A stretch of DNA of 60,791 nucleotides from Phytophthora quininea (GCA_011947345.1 JAAVTG010001032.1:1-60791), one strand, 5' to 3'. Shown: positions 21,356-34,251, numbered from the stretch's first letter. A program made the numbers and translations. The notes: generated from the letters alone by a model not told the origin.

Positions 21356-21382
21356 GCTGACCCACTCCATGTCTGGGTCAGC
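21356..21382. other. Perfect 9-bp inverted repeat between SMC3 and the Fanzor remnant
   Basis: GCTGACCCA and TGGGTCAGC are separated by nine bases, about 60 bases past the SMC3 stop. It may be an RNA hairpin of the SMC3 3' UTR or part of the 5' flank of the Fanzor insertion. It lacks a T tract on either side. Confidence 0.5.
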
Positions 21383-21441
21383 AAGTGGTAAATGAAAAAG
21401 TCAAAAATCTGCGAGCACACACGTACTTCTCGGCTGGACCA

Positions 21442-24400
21442 TTACGTTTGAGATCCTGCGACGCCTTCTTCCTCCGCCATAATGTTGGAAATGAAGTCCA
21501 AGGACTCCTCCTTCGTCATCGAGTGCACATTGCTGATTTTCTTTTGGTAGCCGATACCGTAGAACTTGTCAGCGATGTTCACCAGCTCAGGACGGAACGT
21601 GGAAGTGATAAACTGAACGGCACCGGGTAAGTGATTTCAGCAGCACAAGGAAAGCACAAACACGGCCGTACCTGGGCTGGACTGTCCTGCGAATGTGCTT
21701 GGCGGTGAATCAACGCTGCGACAGCAGCTCGGTGAGTAGAGTCCAGCGCCTGGTCGATTTCGTCGAATAAGTAGAATGGAGCTGGGTCGACCCGTTGAAT
21801 CGCAAAGATGAACGCAAGAGCCACCAGCGCCTTCTGGCCACCAGAAAGCTGTTGCATCAAGTACGAATCTCCTTCGCCGCGGAAGTTTACCTTGATCTGC
21901 ACTCCAGAATATGTGTCGACGTTTGACTCGGAAGAAGTCGTCCCGCCGTTTGCTTCACTTGCCTGAGTAGTGTCAGCTCCGACGAGAATCATTTTACCTT
22001 CGCCAGTTGGCACCAACTCTCGGAAGACCTCGGAGAAAAAGCCTGCAACGCCTTTAAACGTACGGAAGATTGCCTCATCCTTTCGCTTGTCCAGGACGTC
22101 GATGAGATCCTTAATGGAGTTATACGCCTCGTCAATCTCCCGCTTACGCTCCAACAGCGTCGTTCGTTGCTCGTTGAAGCTCATGAACTGATCCAGCGCC
22201 TTTTTGTTCACGTGGCTGTATTTCTTCAGCTGTTCATTTCGGCGCTTGAACTGCTTCACCACGTCCTGATATGGTAGCACCTTAAACTTCTCCAGTTCCG
22301 AGATCGGCAACGTTCCTAACTCCCGGATGTCTTTGGTTGTGTCTTCGCGCTTTTTAACAGCCGACGACGCTTGTTCAAAACTTTCTCTGCGCGTTGGGTG
22401 TCTTGCTGAATCTGGTCGCTCAGAGACACATCCTCGCCATTAAGTTCGTCCACTTGGGCATTTTCGCTCGTAATTTGCTGCTGCATTGCCTCAATTTTCT
22501 GTTCCAATTGCTTCAACGACGACATGTTGTCTTCCACTAGGCGAGAGGCATCGGCCAAATCAATCTGCTTGGCCTTCAGGTTTTCATCGCGCTCGCTTAT
22601 GACGAGCCTCTCTGTCCCTTCATCAAGCTGTCTCGTTAGCTCATTTTCGCGTCTAATTAGATTCTCCTCGAGAACCGTCTCAATGCCCTCCTTTCGTTGA
22701 CGAATCTCCTCCAGGCGGCGTCTCTGATCTCGCTCTTCGGCCTGAAACATGGAGATATCTTTTGTCAACGAGTGCAACGACTTCAATTCTTCAGATGTCA
22801 GCGTGTCTAGCATCGGCGTATTGAGTTCCGAGCGGAGTGAGGTGGCCTTTGCAATGAGGTCTTTTATCTCTCGTTCCTGGAGGGTGCAGCTTCGCTCCCG
22901 TCGAGCCAGGTTTTCTTTCTCTGTCCGAATTTGGTTTCTGCGTTGGTCGATCTCATCACACAGCCGTTTATGCGCAGAAATTGCGCGGTTCTTCTCAGCC
23001 TCCAGCTTTTGAGTTTCACTGATGATTGCTGTCACCCGTTGATCAGCTTGTTGGGCAGCCGCTTTTACCCTGTTTGCCTTCTCTGAAACATTTTCCAAAT
23101 CTACTTGCGCTTGTTTGACGTCCATCATTGCTCTGGTGCGCGACCGGCGAGGATCTTTATAGCCACCATTCAGAGCTCCTCGTCGATGGACCATGTCACC
23201 TTCTAAGGTCAAGCAATCCATGTTGGTCTGCTCAGCGTATCGAACGCACGTATCCAAGTCACGACACAACAATTTCTTTCCGAAAGCGGTCATGACTGCT
23301 TTGCGCACCTCGGCGGGAAACTCCAATTTGTCGATAATCGCGATAACGTCGTCATTGCGGGGTAGTCCAAATAGTCCTTCACCTTCAGGCAGTTTAGCGG
23401 CAAAAATGTGAGTCTGCCGAGGTTTTCTTCGCCAGTTCTTGCATGATTTTGGTCGCAGTGGCTTCTGTATCCACGACCACGTGAAAGAGGGCACCACCAC
23501 CAGCTTCGTCGACAGCAATGCAATAGCGCTCGTCAACCGGTGTGATGAGCTCGATCAAAGGTCCGTAGATCCCTCGAATATGCCTTTGCATTTCGCGCAC
23601 GGCTTGCAAGCCGCGACGCACGCCATACGCCATTGTGTTTTCCAATACACGTTTTCCGTCGTCTAGTTTCTTCCGGAGCTCCCGCTCGTCGTATGCAATT
23701 TGGCTCTCCTCTCTCCATTTGTTTTTCCGCTCCTCGTTCACGGCATTGCGCTTCTCTTTGAGCCGTAACACCTCGGTTCCAACTGAATCTACTTGGCGGT
23801 GGTATTCGTGGAGGTCTTGTCGCTGCTGCTCGAGGATTTTCTCAGAATTTTCAATAGATGCCGCCAAGCCTTCCATTGAGTACGTTAGCGATGCTGTGTC
23901 AGCCTCCTTCCGGCGCACCAAGCTCTCGATGTCGTTGACCTCTCGCTGAAGATAATCATCACGTTCTTGTTGAGTACGAAACTGGCTTGTCCGGCTTTGT
24001 TTGGCGATAAGATGCTCCGATTGCGCTTGACACTCGTGAAGGTTTCGCAGCACTTGGTCGTGCGTGTGCTCTGCCTGTTTCAACGCGGGTAAGACTTCGT
24101 CAGTCAATTGCGCCTTTTTCTCGGCTATATCTCGCTTCACCGCTGCCATCTCTTTAGACGCGGCCGAACGCTGCTCGCCATCCGAGCGAACCTGCTCCTG
24201 CAGCCCCTGCACTTCCATTTCCAATTTGTAGCGCACCTCGATGAGTTGATTGCGTTCACTCTCGCGAGTTTTCCGCTCCTCGATCATCTGTGCCAAGTCT
24301 TGCTCTTTGGAGTGGTGGTCATTCTCAATCCTACTGATCTCGTTGCGAACGTGCATGAGTTTCTCGTGGAGATCGGTCGACAGCACCGCTTCTTCCTGTC

Positions 24401-25139
24401 GTTGGCGGTCAATCGCTTCCAACTCTTCCTTCACCTTTTGCAGCTCCTTGTCGTGCATCGTGTACTCCAGCGCCCGTTGTTCCCGGTCCAGTTGCTGGAA
24501 CTCAGTGAGCTCCTCCTTCTCCTCCTCGAGCTCTGCCAGTCTCTCTTCAATGTATCGCACCACCTCCTGGATCTTCTCTCGCTGACTCTGCGTCTCCTGC
24601 AATATTTTGAGCGACTTGACGCGCTGATCCTCGTATACTTTGGTGCCAGCCACTTCCTTCAGCAGCTCCAGCCGCTCCCTCTCTCGCATGACGGTGAGCG
24701 CGTTGACCTTGCCCTGTTGCACAATGTAGTACGGGTTGGACTTGGAGAAGCCAGCACTCTCCAGTAGGTGCACCACGTCGCTCTTGCTGATGTGCTTGCG
24801 GTTGAGGAAGAACTCGTCCTTCTTGACGCCGATGGTGCGGCGCAGCGTCACCTCCGAGTCGTCCACGGGCAGGCGGCCGTCCGTGTTGTCGAACACGATC
24901 TCCACGTAGGCCGACATGACGTGCTTGCCCGACCCTTCGTGCAGCAGCGCCTGACGCTCGTCCGGCCGCAGGTTGGCGAAGCGAGATGTCAGCAGCCCGA
25001 AGCGGATGGCGTCGAAGAAGTTGGACTTGCCTGTGCCGTTGCGCCCGATCACCACGTTGTACTGCTCGCTAAAGGGCTCGACGGCCACTCGGTCCTTGTA
25101 GCTGCGGAAGCCGCACACGATCACCTGCTTGATATGCAT
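21442..25139 (-). CDS. SMC3: Cohesin subunit SMC3
   Basis: ATPase arm of the cohesin ring that holds sister chromatids. It starts MHIKQVIVCGFRSYKD, with Walker A GRNGTGKSNFFDAI near residue 33. Long coiled coils flank the hinge (GVRRGLQAV, YGPLIELI, then MDCLTLEGDMVHRRGALNGG). The C-terminal head has signature LSGGQKALVALAF and Walker B PFYLFDEIDQALD. The final exon ends FYGIGYQKKISNVHSM. One intron at 21613-21671 precedes that exon. Three single-base losses break the frame: the T run at 22351-22355, and two around the hinge at 23359-23362 and 23417-23418. Each is repaired by lengthening the run by one. Total length is about 1,210 residues, normal for SMC3. Confidence 0.95.
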
Positions 25140-26921
25140 GGCGGCGGTGGCGGCGGCGGCAGCGGCAGCGCGTTGGCCAACTTGGCGAGTTGGTTAATAG
25201 GGCGCCAACGCGGAAAGCGAACTTAGTGAGGATAACGAGGAAAACGAACTTAACATGTTGAAGTGTATTGTCAATGGCGTTAACTCCTTGCCTTGCCTTG
25301 CCGCGCCACGCAATGCAACCACGTTTTACCTTGAGCGCCGTCCCACGCGATGCAGATGCCATTTCAGTCCCCAAAGCAATGGCTCCAGTCTGATGTACTA
25401 ATGACTTGGCAATCGGCTTGTCTTATATCGAGACCATGACGGGGACAACCGCTGCCGACCTGCAGCATCGAGCTGGGCTGGACACTCCTGCTGCGACGAT
25501 TCGCTTGCAGCACCAAGATCGCACGTCCCGCAGCCCGAGCACAGCTCCATTCGATCTAGTGTGAAGCACCTTCGCGTGATTGCTGGATCAAACCGCGCCA
25601 CAGTAAATCCGTCGGATGGTTCCCACCGGTTCATGGAGCTCCATTCTCGGCGACCCAGCTCTGTGCTCTCTGCTGCTATTCGCGACGGGTCGAACATAAG
25701 TCCATCGAAAGCAGGCAACAATCGGTCACCATGATGTTTTGGTGGATCCTCATCGTTCGCGTTCGGGATATGTGACGCCGCCCACTTGGACCGCGATAGC
25801 GTAGCAAAACGTGCCCAGCCGAAAGCAAGCCATACTCGTCGATCATCAAACGCAGCACGAGCGTTGTGCCAGTCGATCAAATACTTGCTGCCCCCCTCCC
25901 TCCCTCCCCATTGTCGACAAGTCAAGACCACTCCATTTGAACCGTGTACATGAGCTCTCAAGATCGTCAATAAGAAGAAAAGCGTCGACGGGCGAACACA
26001 GTTGACGTTTGCGCTGCGGAACCCAGCACGAGCCTGTGACACCGAGAAAGACCCGTAGCGAAGCGGAGACTAATGCCAAAATGCCGCCCAGCTCTGAGTC
26101 TGCCCACTGACGTACGTGGCGCAATCTTTTCACAGCATTTATAGGCCGTTTAGTAAAGATTCCTAGTTGAAGTAGCACAGCCACAATGGCTCTTTTCAGC
26201 CAACCACGCGCAGTAATAAATATTTTTGTCCAGTCAAAGCTCGTTTAAAATACCCAGCTGTTTCTCGTTTTACATCCCACGCTTGCGCTTCCGTTTTCGC
26301 CGCGGTCAGCAACTCCACGCAGTGACCCGCGCGCGTGTGCGCGGGGCCTTTGGTCTGCTTTGACGTCAGCATCGGACACCAGCAGGGCTGGCTGGCTTGC
26401 ATTGCGCTCGACACGCTCGGCCAGGTGGGGCGCCAGCCACACTGCAAAACGCAACATCCATACGCCGCGGCGTGCACAGACGCTATTTGGACTGCACTGT
26501 AAACGCAAGGGGCGTCTCTGAGTCTGAGTATGCTGGAGGGTCAGACCACCAGAATGAGGCCGCTCCAGGTACGCTTGCGTTCATCTCAACACCCCGCGCG
26601 GAGCCGGAAATGAACAAACAGACTGGCCTATCTCTCCCCGAAAGTGTTAAATGTGCCCCGGCCAAAATCTGCTGGCTGCCGAGAGTGAGCTGGTCGAGCG
26701 CGACGTGAGGCCAGGAATGAGCCGAGCTCGGGGCTCTCTATTCGGAGGAAACGGGGAGGGGTGACGTGTCTGCAGCAGCTGGATTGAACTACCCTACAGG
26801 AGGGGCGACATCACACGCCATTATTTTCCCGTTATATTTCTGCGGGCCGCCGTGCGCATTCGGCTGGACCACCATTTGCGGATCTCCTCTCCAGCGGAAC
26901 GGACGCCTCTCTGCTCTCCCC
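25140..26921. other. Long divergent interval between SMC3 and aconitase
   Basis: 1.8 kb between outward-facing starts, holding both promoters. The interval near the SMC3 start is a GCN-rich tract (25140-25170). One minus-strand open frame (25398-26042) is listed separately as doubtful. From 26196 to 26700 the open frames have no recognisable domain. No repeat or RNA gene seen. Confidence 0.5.
25398..26042 (-). CDS. Doubtful hypothetical ORF, 214 residues
   Basis: An open frame with no recognised domain. It contains a short Cys cluster (LCSGCGTCDLG) and a mildly ordered centre (LIDWHNARAAFDDRRVW, DGLMFDPSRIAAES). No introns or homologous motif support it, and it lies in a GC-rich promoter interval where open frames arise by chance. 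It could be a lineage-specific gene or nothing. Confidence 0.18.
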   Translation of the reverse strand: MSQARAGFRSANVNCVRPSTLFFLLTILRAHVHGSNGVVLTCRQWGGREGGSKYLIDWHNARAAFDDRRVWLAFGWARFATLSRSKWAASHIPNANDEDPPKHHGDRLLPAFDGLMFDPSRIAAESTELGRREWSSMNRWEPSDGFTVARFDPAITRRCFTLDRMELCSGCGTCDLGAASESSQQECPAQLDAAGRQRLSPSWSRYKTSRLPSH

Positions 26922-29397
26922 ATGTACGCCGTGTCCTCGACCGCCCGCGCTGCGCGGCAGCAGCTGCGCTCCACCGCCATGAAGGTGCGATGATTCTCGA
27001 CGCGTTAGTGATGTGCGGGAGACAGTGCAATCTGCCTCGCCGTTAAACGTATCTTGCTGACGTTCGGGTGGTGTGTGGTGTTTGCATGGCGATTTCCAGG
27101 CTAGCATGTCGTCCAGCTGCGGTGTGCCCGTGCCCCTGTCGGTGCTGGACCCCAAGGGCAGCCCCACGATCGACCAGACCTACGAGAAGATGGAGAAGAA
27201 CCTCCACACGGTGCGCCAGACCATGGGCAACAAGCCCCTGACGCTGGCCGAGAAGATCATCTACGGCCACCTGGACGACGCCACCACCAAGGCCAAGCGC
27301 GGCGAGACCTACCTCAAGCTGCGCCCGGACCGCGTGGCCATGCAGGACGCCACGGCCCAGATGGCCGTGCTGCAGTTCATCTCGTCGGGCCTGCCCAAGA
27401 CGGCCGTCCCCACGACCATCCACTGCGACCACTTGATCACGGCCGAGAAGGGCTCCAACATGGACCTCAACAACGCCAAGATCGTCAACAAGGAGGTGTA
27501 CGACTTCCTGTCGTCGGCCGGCGCCAAGTTCGGCATGGGCTTCTGGAAGCCTGGCAGCGGCATTATCCACCAGATCGTGCTGGAGAACTACGCCTTCCCC
27601 GGCGGTCTCATGATCGGCACGGACTCGCACACCCCTAACGCTGGTGGCCTGGGCATGTGCGCCGTTGGTGTCGGCGGTGCTGACGCCGTTGACGTGATGG
27701 CTGGCATGGCTTGGGAGCTCAAGGCCCCCAAGGTCATCGGTGTGAACCTCACGGGCAAACTCTCGGGCTGGACGTCACCCAAGGATGTGATTCTGAAGGT
27801 GGCCGACATCCTGACGGTGAAGGGCGGAACCGGCGCCATTGTGGAGTACTTTGGCCCTGGTGTCGAGTCCATTTCCTGCACGGGTATGGGTACGATCTGT
27901 AACATGGGTGCCGAGATCGGCGCTACGTGCTCGACGTTCCCGTACACGGACCGCATGGGCGACTACCTGCGCTCCACTAAGCGTAGCGGCATTGCCTCGG
28001 CTGCCGAGTCGTTCTCGGCCAACCTGCGCGCTGACGAAGGTGCTCACTACGACCAGATTATCAACATTAACCTGGACGAGCTCAAGCCCATGCTGAACGG
28101 CCCGTTCACGCCTGACCTTGGCCACGTTGCTGGTGCCGACATGAAGGAGGCGTGCGAGAAGAACGGCTGGCCGACGGAGCTGAGCGCTGGTCTGATTGGT
28201 TCGTGCACGAACTCGAGCTACGAGGACATGACTCGATGCGCTGACTTGGCCAAGCAGGCGAAGGAGGCTGGCCTCAAGTTTAAGGTTCCGTACTACGTGA
28301 CGCCCGGTTCGGAGCAGGTTCGTGCCACCATTGCCCGTGACGGCATCCTGGACACGTTCCTCGACTCTGGCGCCACCGTGCTTGCCAACGCTTGCGGCCC
28401 GTGCATTGGTCAGTGGAACCGTACCGACATGCCGATGGGACAGAAGAACTCCATCTTCACGTCCTACAACCGTAACTTTGCCAAGCGTGCTGATGGCAAC
28501 CCTGCCACCCACAGCTTCGTTACGTCGCCCGAGCTGGTGACCGTGAGCGCGATTGCTGGCACGACCACTTTCGACCCTGCAAAGGACTCGATCAAGACCC
28601 CGGATGGAAAGGACTTTAAGTTCGCCGCCCCGTTCGGCAAGGAGCTGCCCCCGCGCGGCTTCGACCCCGGTGAGGAGACGTTCCAGGCTCCACCTGTTAG
28701 CGGCGAGGGTCTGACCGTGAATGTGGACCCCAAGAGCGAGCGTCTTGCTCTCCTGTCTGCGTTCGACGAGTGGAATGGCGAGGACTTTGTTGACATGCCC
28801 GTGCTGATTAAGGCGAAGGGCAAGTGCACGACGGACCACATCAGCATGGCCGGCCCGTGGCTGAAGTACCGCGGCCACCTGGACAACATCTCGAACAACT
28901 TGTTGATCGGTGCCGAGAACGCCGAGAACGGCAAGACGAACAGCGTGGAGAACCAGTTCACGGGTGAGTTTGGCAAGGTACCCGATGTGGCCCGCCAGTA
29001 CAAGGCGGACGGTGTCAGCTGGGTTGTGATCGGTGATGAAAACTACGGCGAAGGTAGCTCTCGCGAGCACGCCGCGCTGGAACCGCGACACCTTGGCGGC
29101 CGCGCCGTGATCGTCAAGTCGTTTGCTCGTATCCACGAGACGAACCTGAAGAAGCAGGGTATGTTGCCGTTGACGTTCGCGAACCCGGCGGACTACGACA
29201 AGATCACGGGCAATGACAAGGTGGCCATTCTGGGTCTGAAGAACTTCACGCCCGGCAAGCCGTTGACGCTGCGTGTGACCCCCGCGGCTGGCGGCGAGCC
29301 GTTCGACATCACGGTGAACCACACGTTCAACGAGGAGCAGATTGAGTGGTTCAAGAACGGTAGTGCGCTGAACCTGATGAAGAAGAACAACGCCTAA
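26922..29397 (+). CDS. ACO2: Mitochondrial aconitate hydratase
   Basis: TCA-cycle enzyme converting citrate to isocitrate through a 4Fe-4S cluster. Exon 1 is a mitochondrial presequence ([17 protein letters not shown]), joined across the intron 26985-27099 to [14 protein letters not shown]. Cluster ligands are in [11 protein letters not shown] and ACGPCIGQW. Other active-site motifs are [22 protein letters not shown] and [18 protein letters not shown] in the swivel domain. Total about 786 residues, the normal length for the mitochondrial form. The coding region is strongly GC3-biased and its frame is unbroken, which suggests high expression. The opposite strand carries a 614-codon open frame that is a shadow. 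Confidence 0.97.
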
Positions 29398-30134
29398 GTG
29401 CCTCGCAGGAACCGAATTGAAGGGATACAGATGCCTCGCATTAGTGTGAAGTATTGCTCTTTTTATAATAACAACGACAGATTCGATCACTCTACCCGAC
29501 TTTTTCAATATGAATGCCGAGCTGTCTTGAGCAGGAAGAGCTGCATGATGGTGCTCAGCGAGCAGAGGGAGCTGGGCAAGTGAGCGACCACCACCACGCA
29601 CCTGCACACATCGCAACAAGAAGCTCGGTCAATTTTTGTATCCTGCTCGTCTCCAACTTTCGCGGACCAAAGATATCGACCAGGATCCAAGCTCTGGAGT
29701 ACGATCCGACTGACGAGCACCCCTCCCAAGAAGTGACAAAAGATGTGGATGGCGTTCTTCTGCAGTCAAGATATCCTTGTCAATAATTAAACCAGACCCC
29801 ACACGGCCTTCGTCCTGTACTCACCGACGGCGAGAACGTGTCAACTCCTGCAAAGAGGCAGCCGAATGCCAGTGCGAAGCTCAGATAGACCACCACACTC
29901 GCGGCCTAAACAGAATCTCACTTTGTCATTGAATAGACATCGATTCCTTACCACACACCTCCATCTCCAGCAAGCACGTCGCCACCAGGTGTCCTGCCGT
30001 CAGCAGGAAGCGCGCACGCACCAGCGCCAGGTCCATTGCCACTTTGCTTCAACTTGTTTCGCACTTAGGCGGGAGAGTCCTTCGGCAGTACAGTCAAACA
30101 GACAGAAACTATCTGCTCAAGCAGCTCCGTTGAC
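29398..30134. other. Intergenic interval after aconitase
   Basis: Holds the aconitase 3' end and the promoter of the TMEM104-like gene. Short open frames have no domain. The first 120 bases are AT-rich. No repeat or RNA gene seen. Confidence 0.5.
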
Positions 30135-32353
30135 ATGGCGGGCGGCGGGCCCAGCGTCGGCAGCTACTCGCCCCTCACGGGCTTCGTGTTCATCTTCAAC
30201 CTTATCGTGGGCGCCGGCGCGCTCACCATCCCACACGCGTTCGCCAATGTGCGTTCCAGTGCAAGCAGATTGAAAGTGAAAGCTAGTACACAGACTGACA
30301 CATTACTCCATTGCGCAGGTGGGGCTCATCTACGGCGCTGTGGCGCTGTCTGTGTTGGCCTCCATCAGCTACGTGACGTCGACTTTCATGATCGAGGCCA
30401 TCGCCGGTGTGAACGCGCTCAAGCGACGCGCCAGAGAGTTGGGCGTGGACTCGAGCGGAGACGAGAAGCGGCCAGTGGAAGAGCTTGAAGACAGCGACAG
30501 CGACGCGCACACAGAGTTTGTGCCGTTAATGGTGGCGAACCAAGTACTATTGCGTGCAGTGTAGAGCAACAGGAGCAGAAGCGCTGATGTGGTTGCTGGT
30601 GTAGGAGCACAACAAGCTGGAGAAGAAGATGCGGGCCAAGAGCAGCGCGCCCAGGTTCCACTTCGACCTGTCCAGAAAGGTGCGAGACCGTGGTGGCAAA
30701 TGACAGAGCACTAGTTCTAACTATTTTTTTGTTTCCTGGGGTTAATGCAGATGGAGCTGGCGGAGATGGCTGAGATGCTGTTTAGCCACCGCGGAGTTAT
30801 AGCGTTTTACGCGTGCATCACAGTGTATCTATATGGCGACTTGGCCATCTATGCTGTCGGTAGGTCGACCACTCTATTTGATGTTGTACGTATTTGCTGA
30901 AACTGTTTGGTTTGTTTCTCGCTCCGGCCTCACAGCGGTGCCCAAATCACTGCGCGAAATAATCTGTCCCCGTCCGTCCGCGGAGGCCGTCATCTGGGAG
31001 TGTTCAGACAAGCTCAACAGCTCCGATCTCTATCGCCTCTTCGTGGCGCTGTTTGGTTTGCTACTAGGACCTTTCACCTTTGGCAATGTGACCAAGACGC
31101 GTACGCTCCAACTGGTGTCGACCGTGATCCGGCATGCCTCGTTTGGATTGATGATCGTGTTGGCCATCATTGGGATTGCGCGTGGCCATGGCCGAAGTGT
31201 TGCCGACGTCGTAAGCTACGAGAAGCCGTCCAACGTCGCCACGTTTTTCGGTGTGTGCATTTACTCCTTCATGTGCCACCACAGGTAGGCACAACAACTC
31301 GACGCAAACACCATTTATCACTAAATGTGCTGATGGGTGAATGAGTGGTGTTATTGTTGTAGTATTCCCGGCCTCGTGGCGCCTATCACGGACAAGACGA
31401 AAGTTGGTATGGTAGTCGCCTCAGCCTTCATGGTGAGTCCATGCGTTGTTTGCCAAAGCAGCATGATCTCCCTTATACTAATGTGAATCTTGTTTTTGTT
31501 TTTTAAACAGGCTGTATTGAGCGTCTACTTCGTCCTGTGCGCCTCCGCGACATTCCGCTTCCAGCCCGAGGACGTCCAGGTTCGTCGCAGTCGTGCCGCT
31601 GTTGACAAAGCCATCAAGAGAGGTCTAATCGCCGTTCTGCATTGCATGCGTAGGATGTGTACACGCTCAACTTCAAAGATTACCCGGTGAAGGCATTCGG
31701 CTACTTCCTGAGCTTGTTCCCAGTGTTCACGCTGAGGTTCGTGTTCTCAGCTGTGATGTCGTTATTGCGGCTGCTAACGATGGCGAGCATTTTTACGCAG
31801 CGCGAGCTTCCCGTTGATCTGCATCACTCTGCGTGAAAATATCCGCCACCTCGCATCAAGCATGAACGAGTCGGAGCCCACCAGCGACACCACTGCGTCC
31901 GGCGGTTTGATGGGCTTCCTGGAGACCAACATGTACGCGCTGGTGGCACTTCTGCCTCCGCTCGTGGTGGCGTTCTTCACCGAGGATGTGTCGATGCTGG
32001 TGGGCTTCACGGGGGCCTACGCCGGCCTGGGCATCCAGGTACGCCAGCCCAAGTTTTTAGTCGATTCATATCTTTTCTCAACGACCGTGCAATGCGAACT
32101 GACGACGTGCGATGGTGAAATGTAGTGGGTCGTCCCTACGTTCCTGGTGTTCTGCCTGCGACGTCGCCTGTCGGCCGAGTGGAAGCAGATGCACCCGATG
32201 GAGGTGGCCGTGACGCGGCCGGGCACGACCGCAGCGCGCGGCAACAAGAACCACTTTGCCAGTCCGTTTTCGCACCAGGCCTGGCTGTACTTGGTGCTGG
32301 CGTTCTCGCTAGTGTCGGTGGTGGTGATAACCATCACGCACGGGTTGCACTGA
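30135..32353 (+). CDS. TMEM104: TMEM104-like multi-pass transporter (amino acid/auxin permease superfamily)
   Basis: Membrane protein with about ten hydrophobic segments. Segment 1 is FVFIFNLIVGAGALTIPHAF, with the GAG(A)-x-P unwound helix typical of LeuT-fold amino acid permeases. After an acidic, Ser-rich loop come ELAEMAEMLF, FYACITVYLYGDLAIYAV, VPKSL, FGVCIYSFMCHHSIPGLVAPI and FLSLFPVFTLSASFPLICITLR. The C-terminal half ends AWLYLVLAFSLVSVVVITIT. This matches TMEM104, a lysosomal or plasma membrane protein of unknown substrate. Ten GT-AG introns of 60-90 bases interrupt it: 30249-30318, 30544-30604, 30680-30750, 30860-30935, 31285-31362, 31433-31510, 31580-31653, 31737-31800 and 32039-32125 are clear, and all joins keep frame. 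Confidence 0.88.
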
Positions 32354-32853
32354 GGCGGTCTCCGCGAGGAGGACGCAGTCTGTCCGAGCGTCCGCCTGCA
32401 ATGTGGACTTTGGCCGCGTAGCAACTTCAAGTTGGACGACTTTGAACTCGAAATGAAAAATATCGGAGCAACAGGAGATAGCTTTTATTTTATGGCCGCT
32501 AGTATTGCTGTGCTAGCTTCCTGGCGATCGCCATGTGCCCGCGAGTCTTGCGTCTGGTGCTTGGAGCGCAGCAAATGGTTTCCCGATCCGCCAGGCCAAC
32601 ATGGCTCCATAGTAATGTCGCGAAACAGGTGCTCATACAAATTTCAGGTGGCCTGGCGGCGACTGCGGTTTTTGTATGCCCAGCGGGTGAGAAGGCCCAG
32701 TTTTCTAAAGAAGCACGACTCGACGTCTCGACGCTCGGTGTGATCTCCTTCGGCCCGGTCTTGGCGTCCGGTTGTCGCAGTTAGCCACTCGCAGCGCCAA
32801 CACAATTCCTCGAGCCTCTTGCTCCGCTGGAGAACAGGCCCGTAGCAGCAGAG
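32354..32853. other. Spacer between the transporter and kinase genes
   Basis: 500 bases with the transporter 3' end and kinase promoter. Open frames show no domain. No repeat seen. Confidence 0.5.
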
Positions 32854-34251
32854 ATGGCCGCGTTTAAAGGTGGGTGGCCAGAGCGTCTGCGCCCTACTAC
32901 TGACCTATCTAACCAGCACTTGCTTGACGCAGCTCCCCCGCTCTCAGCCTTCTTCCGCAAGGAGGAGGAGCACCTCGTGACCCAAGGACTCACGGACGTG
33001 CACGGCGTGGCCATGTTCCACTCGCTGTACGACGTGGGCGACCTCATCGGCCGGTGCGTTTGGTTATGGAAGCTAAAATCAGAGAGAGAGAGGTCTAACG
33101 CGACGTCTTCGTGCCACTTGTAGAGGCGCCTTCTCGCTCGTGTACCTGTGCCGACGGAAGGAGACCCAGCAGATCTTCGCTGTCAAAGTCATCAACAAGG
33201 CGCTGTGCGTCAAGAGGAAGACACTGAGGGACGAGATCACCGTGCTGCTGCGGATCAAGCACCCCAACATCATCAGTCTGGAGGAGGTCTACGAGAGCGA
33301 CCAGGAACTGCTGCTGGTGATGGAGAGGTTGGACCCCTTGCTTGGACACTGTGTCTTATATATTGGGGGATAGAGGACTCATGTTTCTTTCTACGCTGCT
33401 TAGAGTGACTGGAGGAGAACTTTTCGACCGCATCGTGCGCGTCGGCGTCTACTCGGAGCGACAGGCGGCCGAGATCGTGACCAACGTGCTACAAGCAGTA
33501 AACTACCTCCACTCGTGCCACATTCTACACCGCGACATCAAGCCAGAGAACATCCTCCTGGCCAGCGGAGACAGCAGTGACGTGAAGCTCAGCGACTTTG
33601 GCATTGCCAAGATCCTTGAGGACGAGGACGATGGCGCGCGATCGCGTGGTCGAGCGTACACGAGCTGCGGTACAGATTATTACGTTGGTACGTTTTCAGA
33701 AAAGGTTGATGTGGTTCTGATAGCGGATCTAACCTGACCTGTTTGTCGCTTGATCAGCGCCTGAGGTGCTAAACGGAGAAGGCTACGACAGCAAAGTGGA
33801 TCTGTGGAGTTTGGGAGTCGTACTGTACATCATGTGAGTGGAAGCAAATGGTTTGCTGGCTGGAATAGCGTTCTAACGATGGTCTTTCTTTCCCAGGTTG
33901 TGCGGGTTCCCTCCCTTCACGGAAGATGAAAATGGTCTGGAGTCGGTGTACCTAAAAATCCGCTCTGGTGCCTTGGACTTCCCCACCCATATTGGACAAA
34001 CGTCTCCGAAGGAGGTTTGTGGTGCTGCTGCTGTCGTGCTTGAGTATGTCTTCAGCTAACGAGTTTGTGGTGTATTCGGATGAACAGCCAAGGATCTGAT
34101 TCGCAATCTCCTCAACGTGTCTGCACCAGATCGCTTCAGTGCAGCGCAGGCACTGAACCACCCCTGGATAAAGGGCGAGTCGAGCGAGCAGCCGCTTTCA
34201 TCGGCGATTATGGAGATGAAGCGCTTCAACCAGAAGCGTCGCTTTAACTAG
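32854..34251 (+). CDS. CaMK-family serine/threonine protein kinase
   Basis: A compact kinase domain with all key motifs: glycine loop IGRGAFSLVYL, VAIK-type lysine in FAVKVINK, catalytic loop LHRDIKPENILL, DFG in LSDFGIAK, CGTDYYVAPEVL and the CaMK-type LWSLGVVLYIMLCGFPPF. The end is RFSAAQALNHPWI plus a short basic tail (MKRFNQKRRF). Without EF hands it is closer to CaMK1 than to CDPKs. A possible calmodulin-binding tail is very short. Introns: 32870-32932, 33054-33123, 33328-33403, 33688-33757, 33834-33896 and about 34015-34087. The last join is out by one base at GGAGG 34011-34015, another probable run error. The target is unknown. Confidence 0.88.

Noticed and set aside
22340..22370. Programmed ribosomal frameshift in SMC3 at the A run
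   Set aside because: Identical one-base losses in unrelated genes nearby, including RPL3, make sequence error the simpler explanation.
24108..24767. 219-codon plus-strand frame rich in Leu and His over SMC3
   Set aside because: Shadow of the SMC3 coiled coil; Leu-rich antisense of Glu/Lys codons.
27775..29619. 614-codon open frame antisense to aconitase
   Set aside because: Shadow of a strongly GC3-biased gene; the translation shows only Val/Leu/Arg/His-rich low-complexity sequence and no domain.
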